A DNA stretch of 46,338 nt from the NCBI GenBank assembly GCA_037444845.1, contig JBBILQ010000015.1, positions 1 through 46,338 on the forward strand, given 5' to 3'. Under the pieces are notes generated by a model. The model made no database searches. It saw only the letters and a program-made list of their open reading frames with translations, and had not been told where the DNA came from. The first letter of the stretch is position 1. Every line of letters begins with the position of its first letter. The position numbers and the translations under genes are program-made. Positions 15,999 to 24,377 of this stretch are shown here, one piece after another. The DNA is from JARYMI01 sp037444845 (GTDB taxonomy: Bacteria > Acidobacteriota > Aminicenantia > Aminicenantales > UBA8522).

Positions 15999-16903
15999 AG
16001 AACAAACTCCTCGGGCTCTTTATCGGGATTTTCCTCTGCGGAGGCCTGTCGCCTCTCTGCGCCCGGGAAAACATCAGCGTCAAGGAAGATGTCTTTGTTG
16101 CCAAGGACGATGTCCAGGACAACATCATCAGCTTTGGCGGAAACGTGACCGTCGAGGGCAGGGTTAAAGAAAACGTCGTCGCTTTCGGCGGCACGATCAC
16201 CCTGAGCGGCGAAGTCGGCGACACCGTCGTCGGCCTCGGCTCAGCGATTACCCTGCGCCCGACTGCCGTCATCAAAGGCGACCTGGTCTCGCTCGGCGGC
16301 GTCCTCAACAAAGAGCCAGGCTGCAGCATCCAGGGCGATACCGTCTACTTCAAATCATCGGAGTTTCTGTCCAGGATTCTCCGCGGCGGCCTTTTCTCAG
16401 TCCCGCTTCTCCCCATTGTTTTGATCCTCAAGCTGTTCGCCGTTTTCATCTGGCTGCTTCTGGCTGTCGTCGTGGCGGGCCTTTTCCCCCGCCAGCTCGT
16501 TTTCGCATCCGCCCAGGTTCGTGCCACCTTCTGGCCTGTCGTGGGCACGGGCGCCATGTCCCTGATTATATTCGTCACCCTTATTCTCTTCTCGGCCTTC
16601 CTCTCGCTCGTCCTGATCGGGATTCCCTTCCTGCTTTTTCTTATCGCCGTAGGCCTGGCCATCAAGATATTCGGTCAGGTCGTCTTATTCCATTTCTTCG
16701 GCGAGAGCCTGGGCAAGGCTTTAGGCGTCCGGGCGCCGGCTCCGCTATTGGCCGTTGTCCTTGGCATCGTCATCGTCAGCCTCATCAGTTTCATCCCCTT
16801 CGTCGGGTTTCTCTTTTCTTTCTGCCTTAGCCTTATCGCCTGGGGTGTCGTCATCCGGACAAAATTCGGCTCAACAGAGAACTGGTTCAGGAGAAAAGCC
16901 TGA
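15995..16903 (+). CDS. Membrane protein with N-terminal bactofilin-like (polymer-forming) domain
   Basis: 302 residues from the ATG at 15995 (ATGA overlap); a frame reaching back to 15653 is out of phase with the anti-sigma gene and rejected. A signal peptide (to LCAR) is followed by a right-handed beta-helix-like series at residues 25-110 with repeating GGNVTVEG, FGGTITLSG and LGSAITL units, as in bactofilin / polymer-forming cytoskeletal proteins. About five or six membrane helices fill residues 125-290. It may be the sensed partner or a target of the sigma/anti-sigma pair. Last gene of the cluster, convergent with frr. Confidence 0.7.
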   Translation: MKNKLLGLFIGIFLCGGLSPLCARENISVKEDVFVAKDDVQDNIISFGGNVTVEGRVKENVVAFGGTITLSGEVGDTVVGLGSAITLRPTAVIKGDLVSLGGVLNKEPGCSIQGDTVYFKSSEFLSRILRGGLFSVPLLPIVLILKLFAVFIWLLLAVVVAGLFPRQLVFASAQVRATFWPVVGTGAMSLIIFVTLILFSAFLSLVLIGIPFLLFLIAVGLAIKIFGQVVLFHFFGESLGKALGVRAPAPLLAVVLGIVIVSLISFIPFVGFLFSFCLSLIAWGVVIRTKFGSTENWFRRKA

Positions 16904-16926
16904 CTTCGGGGTAAAAAAAGGCCTGT

Positions 16927-17484
16927 TTAGAGCTCGAGGATTTCTTTCTCTTTGGCGGCGGCCATCTCTTCTGTCTTTTTTGTGTACTCGTCCATGATTT
17001 TCTGAAGCTGCTCCAACCCGTTGAACTTGTCGTCCTCCGTGATCTTTTTGTCTTTCTCCAGTTTTTCGATCTCGTCCTTGCTCTCACGGCGCATGTTTCG
17101 CAGGGCTGTCTTCTCCTCCTCTAACATCTTCTTTACGCGCCTTGCTATTTCGTGGCGCCGTTCTTCGTCGAGAGGAGGGATCGGGACTTTCAAAATTTTC
17201 CCGTCGTTGATGGGATTAAGGCCCAAGTCCGCTGACCGGATGGCTTTGTCGACCGTGTTTAACAGTGAAGGATCCCACGGCTGGACGGTTATCAGCGTAG
17301 GGTCGGGAATGCCCAGCGTGGCCACCTGGTTGATGGGAGTTAGCGTCCCGTAGTACTCAACCCTGATGTCTTCGAAGAGGCTGATGTTGGCCCGCCCCGT
17401 CCTCAACTTGCTCAAATCCTTGCGGAAGTGCTCGAGCGAGACTTTCATCCGTTTCTCGAGCTCCCTCAAAACCTCTTTGACCAT
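16927..17484 (-). CDS. frr: Ribosome recycling factor
   Basis: 185 residues, the normal length. Conserved segments are LRTGRANISLFEDIRVEYYGTLTPINQVA, PWDPSLLNTVDKAI and NPINDGKILKVPIPPL, with the long C-terminal coiled helix. RRF splits the ribosome after termination together with EF-G. It is the last gene of the rplM-rpsI-rpsB-tsf-pyrH-frr operon, 34 bases after pyrH. Confidence 0.97.
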   Translation of the reverse strand: MVKEVLRELEKRMKVSLEHFRKDLSKLRTGRANISLFEDIRVEYYGTLTPINQVATLGIPDPTLITVQPWDPSLLNTVDKAIRSADLGLNPINDGKILKVPIPPLDEERRHEIARRVKKMLEEEKTALRNMRRESKDEIEKLEKDKKITEDDKFNGLEQLQKIMDEYTKKTEEMAAAKEKEILEL

Positions 17485-17518
17485 CGTCGTTCTTCTCCCG
17501 ATCCGGCTTAAGCGAATG

Positions 17519-18241
17519 TTACGACCGAACCCAGGTCCCGACTTGTTGGCCCAGGACCGCCTTTCTGATGTTTCCTCTTTTGTTCAAGTTAAAGACAACA
17601 ATCGGCAGGTTGTTGTCCTTGCACAGGGAGATCGCCGTGGAGTCCATCACCTTGAGGCCTTTCTTGATGACTTCGAGATAGCTGATCTCCGCATACTTCC
17701 GGGCCTTTTTATCTAACATCGGGTCAGCGCTGTAAACCCCGTCCACTTTCGTTGCCTTCAGGATCACCTGCGCCTTGATCTCTAAGGCGCGCAGCGCAGC
17801 GGCGGTGTCGGTTGTGAAATAAGGGCTGCCTATCCCCGCGCTAAAGACGACCACACGTCCCTTTTCCAGATGCCGGATGACCCGGCGCCTGATGAACGGC
17901 TCGGCCAGGGCCTTTATTTCGACGGCCGAGACATGGCGGCTGAAGAGGCCTACCTGTTCCAGCGCTTCCTGGAGGGCGATCCCGTTGATGACAGTGGCCA
18001 GGAGCCCCATCTGGTCGGCAGCAGCCCGGTCCATCCCTGCATCAATGCCCTGCTTGCCGCGGAAGATGTTCCCGCCGCCGATCATGATGGCGACCTGAAC
18101 GCCTAAGCCATGGATTTCTTTAACTTCCCGGGCGACGGACCGGGCTCTCTCGAAGTCGATGCCGCAGGACAACTTCCCAAGCAGGGATTCCCCCGAGAGT
18201 TTGAGGAGAATCCTCTTGTAGGCCGGAGCTGGATGGGCCAT
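17519..18241 (-). CDS. pyrH: UMP kinase
   Basis: 240 residues from the ATG at 18241; a TTG at 18256 overlapping the tsf stop as TTGA is an alternative. Motifs: YKRILLKLSGESL at the start, MIGGGNIFRG, FSAGIGSPYFTTDTAA, and VDGVYSADP near the UTP/nucleotide site. It phosphorylates UMP to UDP. The position between tsf and frr is the usual bacterial gene order. Confidence 0.96.
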   Translation of the reverse strand: MAHPAPAYKRILLKLSGESLLGKLSCGIDFERARSVAREVKEIHGLGVQVAIMIGGGNIFRGKQGIDAGMDRAAADQMGLLATVINGIALQEALEQVGLFSRHVSAVEIKALAEPFIRRRVIRHLEKGRVVVFSAGIGSPYFTTDTAAALRALEIKAQVILKATKVDGVYSADPMLDKKARKYAEISYLEVIKKGLKVMDSTAISLCKDNNLPIVVFNLNKRGNIRKAVLGQQVGTWVRS

Positions 18242-18252
18242 TGGTCGATCTA

Positions 18253-18849
18253 TCAATCTTTGCCCAGCTCAAACCGGGCAAACCTTCTGACTCTGATGTT
18301 TTCCCCGATCTTGGCGATATAAGAGGCGATGAGCTGCTGGACGGTCACCTTATCGTCCTTGATGTAGGGCTGCTGGAGAAGGCAGACCTCCTCGTAAAAC
18401 TTCTTCAGCTTGCCCTCAACAATCTTCTCGATGATCTGAGGCGGCTTTTGCATATCTTTCAGCTGAGCCCTGATGATCTCCCTTTCTTCCTCGAGCTCGG
18501 CAGGCGGGATCTCCTCGGCCGAAACAAAACGGGGGCTGGCGGCCGCGATTTGCATGGCGATGTTCTTCACCAACTCCCTGAACTCCTCGTTACGAGCCAC
18601 AAAATCAGATTCGCAGTTAACCTCTACGAGCACACCCAATTTCCCGTCAAGATGGATGTAGGACTGGACAATCCCCTGAGTCGTCTCCCGGCTCATCTTC
18701 TCTTTGGCCCGGGCATAGCCTTTTTTTCTCAGGATGGCGATGGCCCTGTCGATGTCTCCCTGGCTTTCCTGGAGCGCTTCTTTGCACTCCATGACTCCGA
18801 TTCCGGTCCGCTGCCGGAGCTCTTTTACCATTTCTGCTGGTATATCCAC
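18253..18849 (-). CDS. tsf: Elongation factor Ts
   Basis: 198 residues, the short bacterial form. The N-terminal UBA-like domain has VKELRQRTGIGVMECKEAL. The core signature is VNCESDFVARNEEF. It exchanges GDP on EF-Tu. It starts 4 bases after the rpsB stop codon. Confidence 0.97.
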   Translation of the reverse strand: MDIPAEMVKELRQRTGIGVMECKEALQESQGDIDRAIAILRKKGYARAKEKMSRETTQGIVQSYIHLDGKLGVLVEVNCESDFVARNEEFRELVKNIAMQIAAASPRFVSAEEIPPAELEEEREIIRAQLKDMQKPPQIIEKIVEGKLKKFYEEVCLLQQPYIKDDKVTVQQLIASYIAKIGENIRVRRFARFELGKD

Positions 18850-18853
18850 CCTT

Positions 18854-19657
18854 CTATCCTTTCGTGTCTGAGCTGAGCTTCTTTTTTTCCGCTGATGGTC
18901 CGGCCAAAGGGGAGAGGACGGCCTCCCCGGCCGCGCCCTCTTCTCTTTTTGCAGCCTCGAGCTCTTTCTCCAGACGGCTCTTTCTTCCTTCGGTGACCGC
19001 CTCGGCGATCTTAGAGCTGAACAGCTCGATCGCCCTCACGGCGTCATCATTGCCGGGAATCGGATAATCGATATTCTCAGGATTTCCGTTTGTGTCGACG
19101 ACAGCGACAATCGGAATCCCAAGCTTCTGGCCTTCCTGGATGGCAATCTCTTCTTTGGCTGAATCGACGACAAACAGGGCGCCGGGGAGACTCCTCATGT
19201 TTTTGATCCCGCCCAGGTTCTTGGCCAGCTTTCTGTAGAATTTCTCCATCTTGGACTGGTCTTTCTTGGAGAGCAGCTCCCATCGGCCGTCTTCTTTCAT
19301 CTCCTCGAGTTCGATGAGTTTTTCCGCGCTGCCCCTGATCACAGCGAAGTTGGTCAGAAGTCCTCCCAGCCAGCGCTGGTTGACGTAGCTGCATTCACAG
19401 CGAGCCGCCGCTTCCCTGATGATGTCCTGAGCCTGCTTTTTCGTTCCAATAAAAAGGATGTCCTTTTCTCCTTCAGCGATGCTCCGGACGAACTGGAGAG
19501 CTTCCTTGAAGATTTTGACCGTCTTCTGCAGGTCGACGATGTAGATGCCGTTTCGCTGGCCGAAGATGTACTCCTTCATCTTGGGATTCCACCGTTTTGT
19601 CTGGTGACCAAAATGAACGCCCGCCTCTAAAAGTTCTTTCATCGTTACGGATACCAA
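18854..19657 (-). CDS. rpsB: 30S ribosomal protein S2, TTG start
   Basis: 267 residues. Family landmarks are LLEAGVHFGHQTKRWNPKM, FIGTKKQAQ, VNQRWLGGLLTN and VDTNGNPENIDYPIPGND. The TTG at 19657 has GGAGG 7 bases upstream and gives the usual N-terminal length (homologues begin about five residues before the MKxLLEAG segment), so TTG is preferred over the ATG at 19642. The C-terminal 45 residues are a charged, Ala/Lys-rich extension. Confidence 0.96.
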   Translation of the reverse strand: MVSVTMKELLEAGVHFGHQTKRWNPKMKEYIFGQRNGIYIVDLQKTVKIFKEALQFVRSIAEGEKDILFIGTKKQAQDIIREAAARCECSYVNQRWLGGLLTNFAVIRGSAEKLIELEEMKEDGRWELLSKKDQSKMEKFYRKLAKNLGGIKNMRSLPGALFVVDSAKEEIAIQEGQKLGIPIVAVVDTNGNPENIDYPIPGNDDAVRAIELFSSKIAEAVTEGRKSRLEKELEAAKREEGAAGEAVLSPLAGPSAEKKKLSSDTKG

Positions 19658-19670
19658 GTTCAGTCCTCCC

Positions 19671-20075
19671 TTATCTCTTGTGGTACTGCGGTGCTTTCCT
19701 CGCGCCCAGGAGTCCGTATTTCTTCCGCTCTTTGATCCGAGAATCCCTGGTCAGCAGACCGGCGTTTTTCAAGGCCGGCTTGAGTTCCCTGTTGAATTCA
19801 ACCAGCGCTCGGGCGATCCCGAGCCTGACAGCCTCAGCCTGGCCCCTGATTCCTCCACCCCTGACGCGCATGAAGACATCAAACTTGTTCTCGGTATCCG
19901 TCAGGGCAAGCGGCTGGCGGATGAGGTATTTATGGGTATCCAGACGAAAATACTCGGCAAACGGACGCGTCTTCTTGTCCACGATCAGCGTCATATCTCC
20001 CTTTCCCGAGCGCAAAAAGACTCTTGCCACGGATGATTTTCGTTTTCCTGTTCCGTAATACTGGATTAAGCTCAA
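19671..20075 (-). CDS. rpsI: 30S ribosomal protein S9, TTG start
   Basis: 134 residues: YYGTGKRKSSVARVFL at the start, GGGIRGQAEAVRLGIARAL in the middle, and the basic C-terminal tail GLLGARKAPQYHKR that reaches the ribosomal P site. The start is TTG at 20075 with AGGAGG shortly upstream. No ATG precedes the conserved YYGTG segment. Confidence 0.97.
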   Translation of the reverse strand: MSLIQYYGTGKRKSSVARVFLRSGKGDMTLIVDKKTRPFAEYFRLDTHKYLIRQPLALTDTENKFDVFMRVRGGGIRGQAEAVRLGIARALVEFNRELKPALKNAGLLTRDSRIKERKKYGLLGARKAPQYHKR

Positions 20076-20083
20076 GATTCCTC

Positions 20084-20512
20084 CTAAAACTGGTATTCGC
20101 GAGGGTTCTGGGCTTGGTGAGGATGATCAGGGCCGCGGTAGATTTTCAGTTTTTTAAAGACGCGGCGGCCTAACTTGTTCTTGGGGATCATCCCCCAAAC
20201 GGCTCGGCGGATGACCTCTTCGGGTTTGTCCCTGAGGAGGTCCTTGAGCTTTTCGCTCTTTAAGCCGCCTGGATATCCCGAATGCGAATAGTAGACTTTT
20301 TCTTCTGTTTTCCTGCCGGTAAGCCGGATTTTTTCGGCGTTGACCACGATGACGAAGTCGCCGGTGTCGCAGTGCTCGGCAAACTGCGGCTTGCTCTTGC
20401 CGCGCAGCAGAGTCGCCACTTGAGTGGCCAGACGACCCAGAACTCTCCCCTCAGCGTTGACCAGCCACCATTTCTTTTCGACGTCCTCCTCTTTGGGGAC
20501 AAAAGTTTTCAT
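20084..20512 (-). CDS. rplM: 50S ribosomal protein L13
   Basis: 142 residues from the ATG at 20512, which has GAGGA 8 bases upstream; the ATG two codons earlier is too close to that site. Landmarks: KKWWLVNAEGRVLGRLATQVA, HCDTGDFVIVVNA, and AVWGMIPKNKLGRR. First gene of the ribosomal/translation operon. Confidence 0.96.
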   Translation of the reverse strand: MKTFVPKEEDVEKKWWLVNAEGRVLGRLATQVATLLRGKSKPQFAEHCDTGDFVIVVNAEKIRLTGRKTEEKVYYSHSGYPGGLKSEKLKDLLRDKPEEVIRRAVWGMIPKNKLGRRVFKKLKIYRGPDHPHQAQNPREYQF

Positions 20513-20564
20513 CCTCATTTTCCTCAGCAGCCAAGGATTTAATAAAAAATAAAAATGATCCAAT

Positions 20565-20593
20565 AAAATACTAAATATTGAGCCGGTTGTCAA
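20565..20593 (-). promoter_or_regulatory. Sigma-70 type promoter of the rplM-rpsI-rpsB-tsf-pyrH-frr operon
   Basis: On the minus strand, TTGACA (20593-20588) is followed after 17 bases by TATTTT (20570-20565). The predicted start near 20558 leaves an AT-rich 5' leader of about 45 bases before rplM. No other strong promoter was seen between the genes up to frr, so all six are probably co-transcribed. Confidence 0.75.
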
Positions 20594-20673
20594 CCTTGAG
20601 CTATCCGGGTCATGGGCCTGATGACGCGTCTATCTTGCTCATTATGACGATGTTAGCCTGCCGCAGGAGCTGA

Positions 20674-21348
20674 TCAATTCACCCAGACCCTTCGGCGGCG
20701 GCGCCTGGAAAAGCTCCGAATGAGGATAATGCCGGCGAGAAACCCGCCGACATGGGCGAACCAGGCCACTCCTCCTCCCAGGCCGAGGTTCAGCACCTGG
20801 GCCAAAAACCAGAAACCGAGGACATAAACAGCGGGAATGGGAACAACCCGGATGAAGACAAAAAGGAAAACCAGGGTTATGACCCTGGCGCCCGGAAAAA
20901 GGAGGAGATAGGCGCCGAGCACGCCGGCGACAGCCCCGCTGGCGCCGATCATCGGCACGCGGGAGTTCGGGCTGAAGGCGATTTGAGTCAAGCTCGCGGC
21001 CAGCCCCGCCAGGAGGTAGAAAAAAACGAATCGGATGGAGCCAAGATAGTCTTCGACGTTGTTGCCGAAGATCCAAAGATAGAGCATGTTTCCCAAGATG
21101 TGGAACACGCTGCCGTGAAGGAACATCGACGTAAGCAGGGTCAAGGCTGGTGAAAGCCGAAGGAGATGCGGCAACGACTGAAAATGGGTGATCTCGTAGG
21201 GAATGAGGCCCATTTTTTGGACATAATAAACCAACCCCTTATCGGAAAAGGCCTGGACAAGAAAAATCAGCAAGTTCGAGGCGATGAGGAGGATCGTGAC
21301 GGCCGGAAACCGCCGGGTGGGGTTCTCATCCCTCAGCGGAAGAAACAT
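20674..21348 (-). CDS. Rhomboid-family intramembrane serine protease
   Basis: 224 residues with six membrane helices. The catalytic serine is S137 in GASGAVAG and the catalytic histidine is H199 in AHVGGFLAG. The oxyanion-side motif is HGSVFHILGN (H78, H83, N87). Rhomboids cut single-pass membrane proteins. The protein starts 3 bases after the upstream TPR lipoprotein stop, so the two are likely co-translated. The C-terminus is a string of arginines. Natural substrate unknown; the anti-sigma factor encoded near 15.5 kb is a speculative candidate. Confidence 0.93.
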   Translation of the reverse strand: MFLPLRDENPTRRFPAVTILLIASNLLIFLVQAFSDKGLVYYVQKMGLIPYEITHFQSLPHLLRLSPALTLLTSMFLHGSVFHILGNMLYLWIFGNNVEDYLGSIRFVFFYLLAGLAASLTQIAFSPNSRVPMIGASGAVAGVLGAYLLLFPGARVITLVFLFVFIRVVPIPAVYVLGFWFLAQVLNLGLGGGVAWFAHVGGFLAGIILIRSFSRRRRRRVWVN

Positions 21349-21351
21349 TCA

Positions 21352-22341
21352 TCAATCTATCCTGGCCAGCTCCTTCTCCAGCCTCGCTTTTTCCATGGCT
21401 CTTTTCCTGATTTCCTTGAACCTCTCCAGCCATCGGTCCGCTTCAGCGATGTGCCGGCCCGCCCTCTCCGGGTAAACATGGGCGAAAATATTCCTGTGGA
21501 CGAGGTTGATGTATGCATACGTATCGGGATAAGAGGGGTCGATCTCAGCAGCCTTCAATAACGCTTTTTCGCTTTCAATGCCGAGTTTTTCCCTTTCCTG
21601 CAGGGACAATATATTTTGCAGGCGATAGCCCTTTGAAAAACGATTCACCCCGATCGTGTAATAGATCTCGGCATTATCTGGATCCAGTTCGAGGCGCTTT
21701 TTTTGAAATTCCAAAGCCTTATCAAAATCAGGCACAGGCGTTATCATGTCGTAATAATTGGCCATGTACGCGTACGCTTGCGGAGTTTCCGGGTCGAGCT
21801 CGATCCTCCGCAGGTACATTGCTTCAACCTTGCTTTTCAGCTCCTGCTTCTCACCCGCGTATCTTTTGTAGAATTCGGCGACAACGTAGTAGTTGTCCAT
21901 GTTCGTCGGTTCGAGCTCAAGGATCTTCACGTAGTATCTCTCGGCCGACTCAAAATTCCTCATCTTGTCATACATGTCTCCTAAGGAATAGATAACCTGT
22001 TTGTTTGTCGGATCGAACTCATAGGCTTTGGTCAGCGCTTCCATGGCCTTATTCGCAGTCAATAGGTTATCGGCCGATTCATCGAGCGGCTTGTAGCGGC
22101 TCTTATGGCTCTCCCCCAAAAACCGGTAGGCCTCAACCATGGTCGGGTTGTACTTTAGCGTGTTCTCGTACTCGCTGATCGCTTTAGTGTACTTGCCGCT
22201 CTCAAAAAGATGGTTGGCCTTGGAAAAATGATAATTCGCCCGCAGCCGATTTACGTTCAGCTTCTGGCAGGATGCAAAGGTCAACATGAAAGCCAGCGCC
22301 AGAAGCCCAATAACCAAAACGGCTGCTTTTTTCTTTCTCAT
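21352..22341 (-). CDS. TPR-repeat lipoprotein
   Basis: 329 residues. The N-terminus (MRKKKAAVLVIGLL ... TFASC) is a signal peptide ending in a lipobox-like FASC, so it is probably lipid-anchored. Six or seven TPR units follow (ANHLFESGKYTKAISEYENTL, VIYSLGDMYDKMRNFESAERYYVKIL, ALEFQKKRLELDPDNAEIYY). AAGGAGG lies 7 bases before the ATG. It is probably an envelope assembly scaffold; partner unknown. Upstream of the rhomboid gene. Confidence 0.8.
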   Translation of the reverse strand: MRKKKAAVLVIGLLALAFMLTFASCQKLNVNRLRANYHFSKANHLFESGKYTKAISEYENTLKYNPTMVEAYRFLGESHKSRYKPLDESADNLLTANKAMEALTKAYEFDPTNKQVIYSLGDMYDKMRNFESAERYYVKILELEPTNMDNYYVVAEFYKRYAGEKQELKSKVEAMYLRRIELDPETPQAYAYMANYYDMITPVPDFDKALEFQKKRLELDPDNAEIYYTIGVNRFSKGYRLQNILSLQEREKLGIESEKALLKAAEIDPSYPDTYAYINLVHRNIFAHVYPERAGRHIAEADRWLERFKEIRKRAMEKARLEKELARID

Positions 22342-22437
22342 CTCAGCCTCCTTAACTCGTCAAGTCATCGGATGATGTCAGCAAGGAAACTCAATGTATA
22401 ATAGAAGCCGGGTTTAAGTCAAGAACAACAGGAAACT

Positions 22438-23751
22438 TCAACTTATCCTCATCCTCAGGCGCAGCGGGGTCCCCCGGAACCCGAACTTCTTCCTGAGGAG
22501 CTGGAGGAAGAATTTTTCGTAGGCGGGCAGGAGAGCCGCCGGCCGGTGGACGAACAGAAGGAATGTCGGCGGCCGGATTCCCTGCTGGGTCATGTACTTG
22601 ATTTTGAGTCTCCTCCTGTTCTTTGTGAGCGGCGGATGAGAGGCGTTGACCCATGCCAGAAAGTCATTGAGGCGGGGAGTGTCCACACGCCTGGAAGCAG
22701 AAACATAGACCTCTTCTGCCAGGTCAAGGATCTTGACCGCTCTTTTCCCCGTAAGGGCGGAGACGGCGAGGACCGGCGCATAATCGACAAAGGCCATCCC
22801 GCGGCCGATGGCCTCTCTCGAGCCGTCCGCCGTCACCCCGGCTGGCGCCAGGTCCCATTTGTTGACGGCCAGGATGAGCGGCTTCCCCGATTTTTGAGCA
22901 AGATGAGCGATGGCCAGATCCTGGCGAGTCGGGAATTCCTGGGCGTCCAAAACCTGACAGAGGACGTCCGCCCGGGCAATGCTCTTTTTCGCTTTCAGGA
23001 TGCTCGCCTTTTCTCTTTCATCCCTGGTCCGGCTGAGCTTGCGGATGCCGGCTGTGTCGATGAGGCAAAAGATTTTTTTGTCTCGAATGACCAGAGTGTC
23101 CGTGCTGTCGCGGGTCGTCCCTGGAGCGCTGTCCGTGATCAGGCGCTCCTCGCCGCAGAGCCGGTTGATAAGGGAGGATTTGCCGACATTAATCCGGCCG
23201 ATGATGGCCACCCGGATGGGCCGGGAGAGCTCCTTTTCGGCCGGGGCTCCGGGAAGAAACCGGGCCAGCTCATCTTCCAGCGCGTCCAGGTTTCTTCTGT
23301 GCTCAGCAGAAACAGCAAAGACCGACCCAACCTTCAACCGGTTATAGAAATCTCCGCACTTTGCTTCCTGCGCTTCCGAATCAATCTTGTTGACGACAGC
23401 CACAAGCGGCTTGCCAAGCTTTTTCAAATGCCAGAAGAGCTCCTCTTCAGCCGGGAGCAACTCTCTTCTTCCGTCGAGGACGAAGAGGATGATATCGGCC
23501 TTTTTCGCCGAGACCCAGGCTCTATCCATGACGGCCGATGCGAGGGACTCGGCTGAAGAATCAGCCATCCCGCCCGTGTCTGTTAGGATGAACGCCTTCC
23601 CGCCCAACACGCACACTGCCGAGACGGCGTCCCGTGTCATGCCGGGCAAGGAATGGACCAGGGACTTTTTCTGGCGGAGGAGTCGGTTAAACAGGGTTGA
23701 TTTCCCGACGTTGGGAAATCCGGCAATGACCACCTGAGGCAAACGTTTCAT
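22438..23751 (-). CDS. der: Ribosome-assembly GTPase Der (EngA)
   Basis: 437 residues with two GTPase domains in tandem. The first has GFPNVGKST, DTGG and NKID; the second has GRINVGKSS, DTAG and NKWD. A C-terminal KH-like domain ends with FGFRGTPLRLRMR. It acts in 50S subunit maturation. No clear Shine-Dalgarno sequence precedes the ATG. It stands 34 bases after the GerMN gene in the same direction. Confidence 0.97.
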   Translation of the reverse strand: MKRLPQVVIAGFPNVGKSTLFNRLLRQKKSLVHSLPGMTRDAVSAVCVLGGKAFILTDTGGMADSSAESLASAVMDRAWVSAKKADIILFVLDGRRELLPAEEELFWHLKKLGKPLVAVVNKIDSEAQEAKCGDFYNRLKVGSVFAVSAEHRRNLDALEDELARFLPGAPAEKELSRPIRVAIIGRINVGKSSLINRLCGEERLITDSAPGTTRDSTDTLVIRDKKIFCLIDTAGIRKLSRTRDEREKASILKAKKSIARADVLCQVLDAQEFPTRQDLAIAHLAQKSGKPLILAVNKWDLAPAGVTADGSREAIGRGMAFVDYAPVLAVSALTGKRAVKILDLAEEVYVSASRRVDTPRLNDFLAWVNASHPPLTKNRRRLKIKYMTQQGIRPPTFLLFVHRPAALLPAYEKFFLQLLRKKFGFRGTPLRLRMRIS

Positions 23752-23784
23752 GAAGACAAATTTCCACAGGGCTTATGGTTGAAG

Positions 23785-24363
23785 CTACTCTGAGTTCAGG
23801 GAGTAAAGAGGCAGAAAAGCCTTGCTCAGGTTAATGTGCCCTCCCAGAGTCTCTTTTTCTTCGCCCTCAACCAGGATGAAGACTTTTTTTATCGGCCTAA
23901 AATTAAAGGCCAGAGAGTTGACGACGGAATAGACCGTGACCAGCTCGGCCGAAGACCCGGACAGATGCTTAGCCATGATATCCCTGGAAAAATCCACGTA
24001 GGCCACTCCTTCTCTTGTGATGAAAAGCTGTCTTAACTTAGTCTCGGGAGGAAAAGGCGACAGATATCCCCGCTCTGAGCCCTTAATAAGCTCTTCGACG
24101 ACTCGCTTGGCTTCCTCTGTGACCGAGGCTGAGGCCGGGATCTCCCTCGTTTCAGGATGGAGAAGGCTATCCTCCTCTGACGGCAGGAAAAGGGTAATCA
24201 ACTTCGTCTCGGCCGGCGGCGCGGGTTCAGGTGTCTCGGCCGGGGGAGGCATTTCTACCGATGCTTTTATTCTCTCCCCGCCGCCTCCCCGGAAAAAGAT
24301 AAGCGCCAGGATGAGGAGCAGGGCAGCGGAAAATCCCAAAAAGATCCATCTCTTCGTGTCCAT
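23785..24363 (-). CDS. GerMN-domain membrane-anchored protein
   Basis: 192 residues. The N-terminal anchor is at 6-25, followed by a Pro/Glu-rich linker (PPPAETPEPAPPAET) and a GerMN-type domain: TKLITLFLPSEEDSL, VTEEAKRVVEELIKG, FPPETKLRQLFITREGVAYVDFS, VYSVVNSLAFNF. GerMN domains occur in sporulation and cell-wall proteins and are thought to bind peptidoglycan or partners. Lying 14 bases after the amidase gene it likely forms a wall-remodelling pair with it. Confidence 0.85.
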   Translation of the reverse strand: MDTKRWIFLGFSAALLLILALIFFRGGGGERIKASVEMPPPAETPEPAPPAETKLITLFLPSEEDSLLHPETREIPASASVTEEAKRVVEELIKGSERGYLSPFPPETKLRQLFITREGVAYVDFSRDIMAKHLSGSSAELVTVYSVVNSLAFNFRPIKKVFILVEGEEKETLGGHINLSKAFLPLYSLNSE

Positions 24364-24377
24364 GGAACGGTCAACTC

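Noticed and set aside
22546..23556. Plus-strand open frame of 336 codons opposite der
   Set aside because: Shadow of the Der GTPase gene; no motif of its own.
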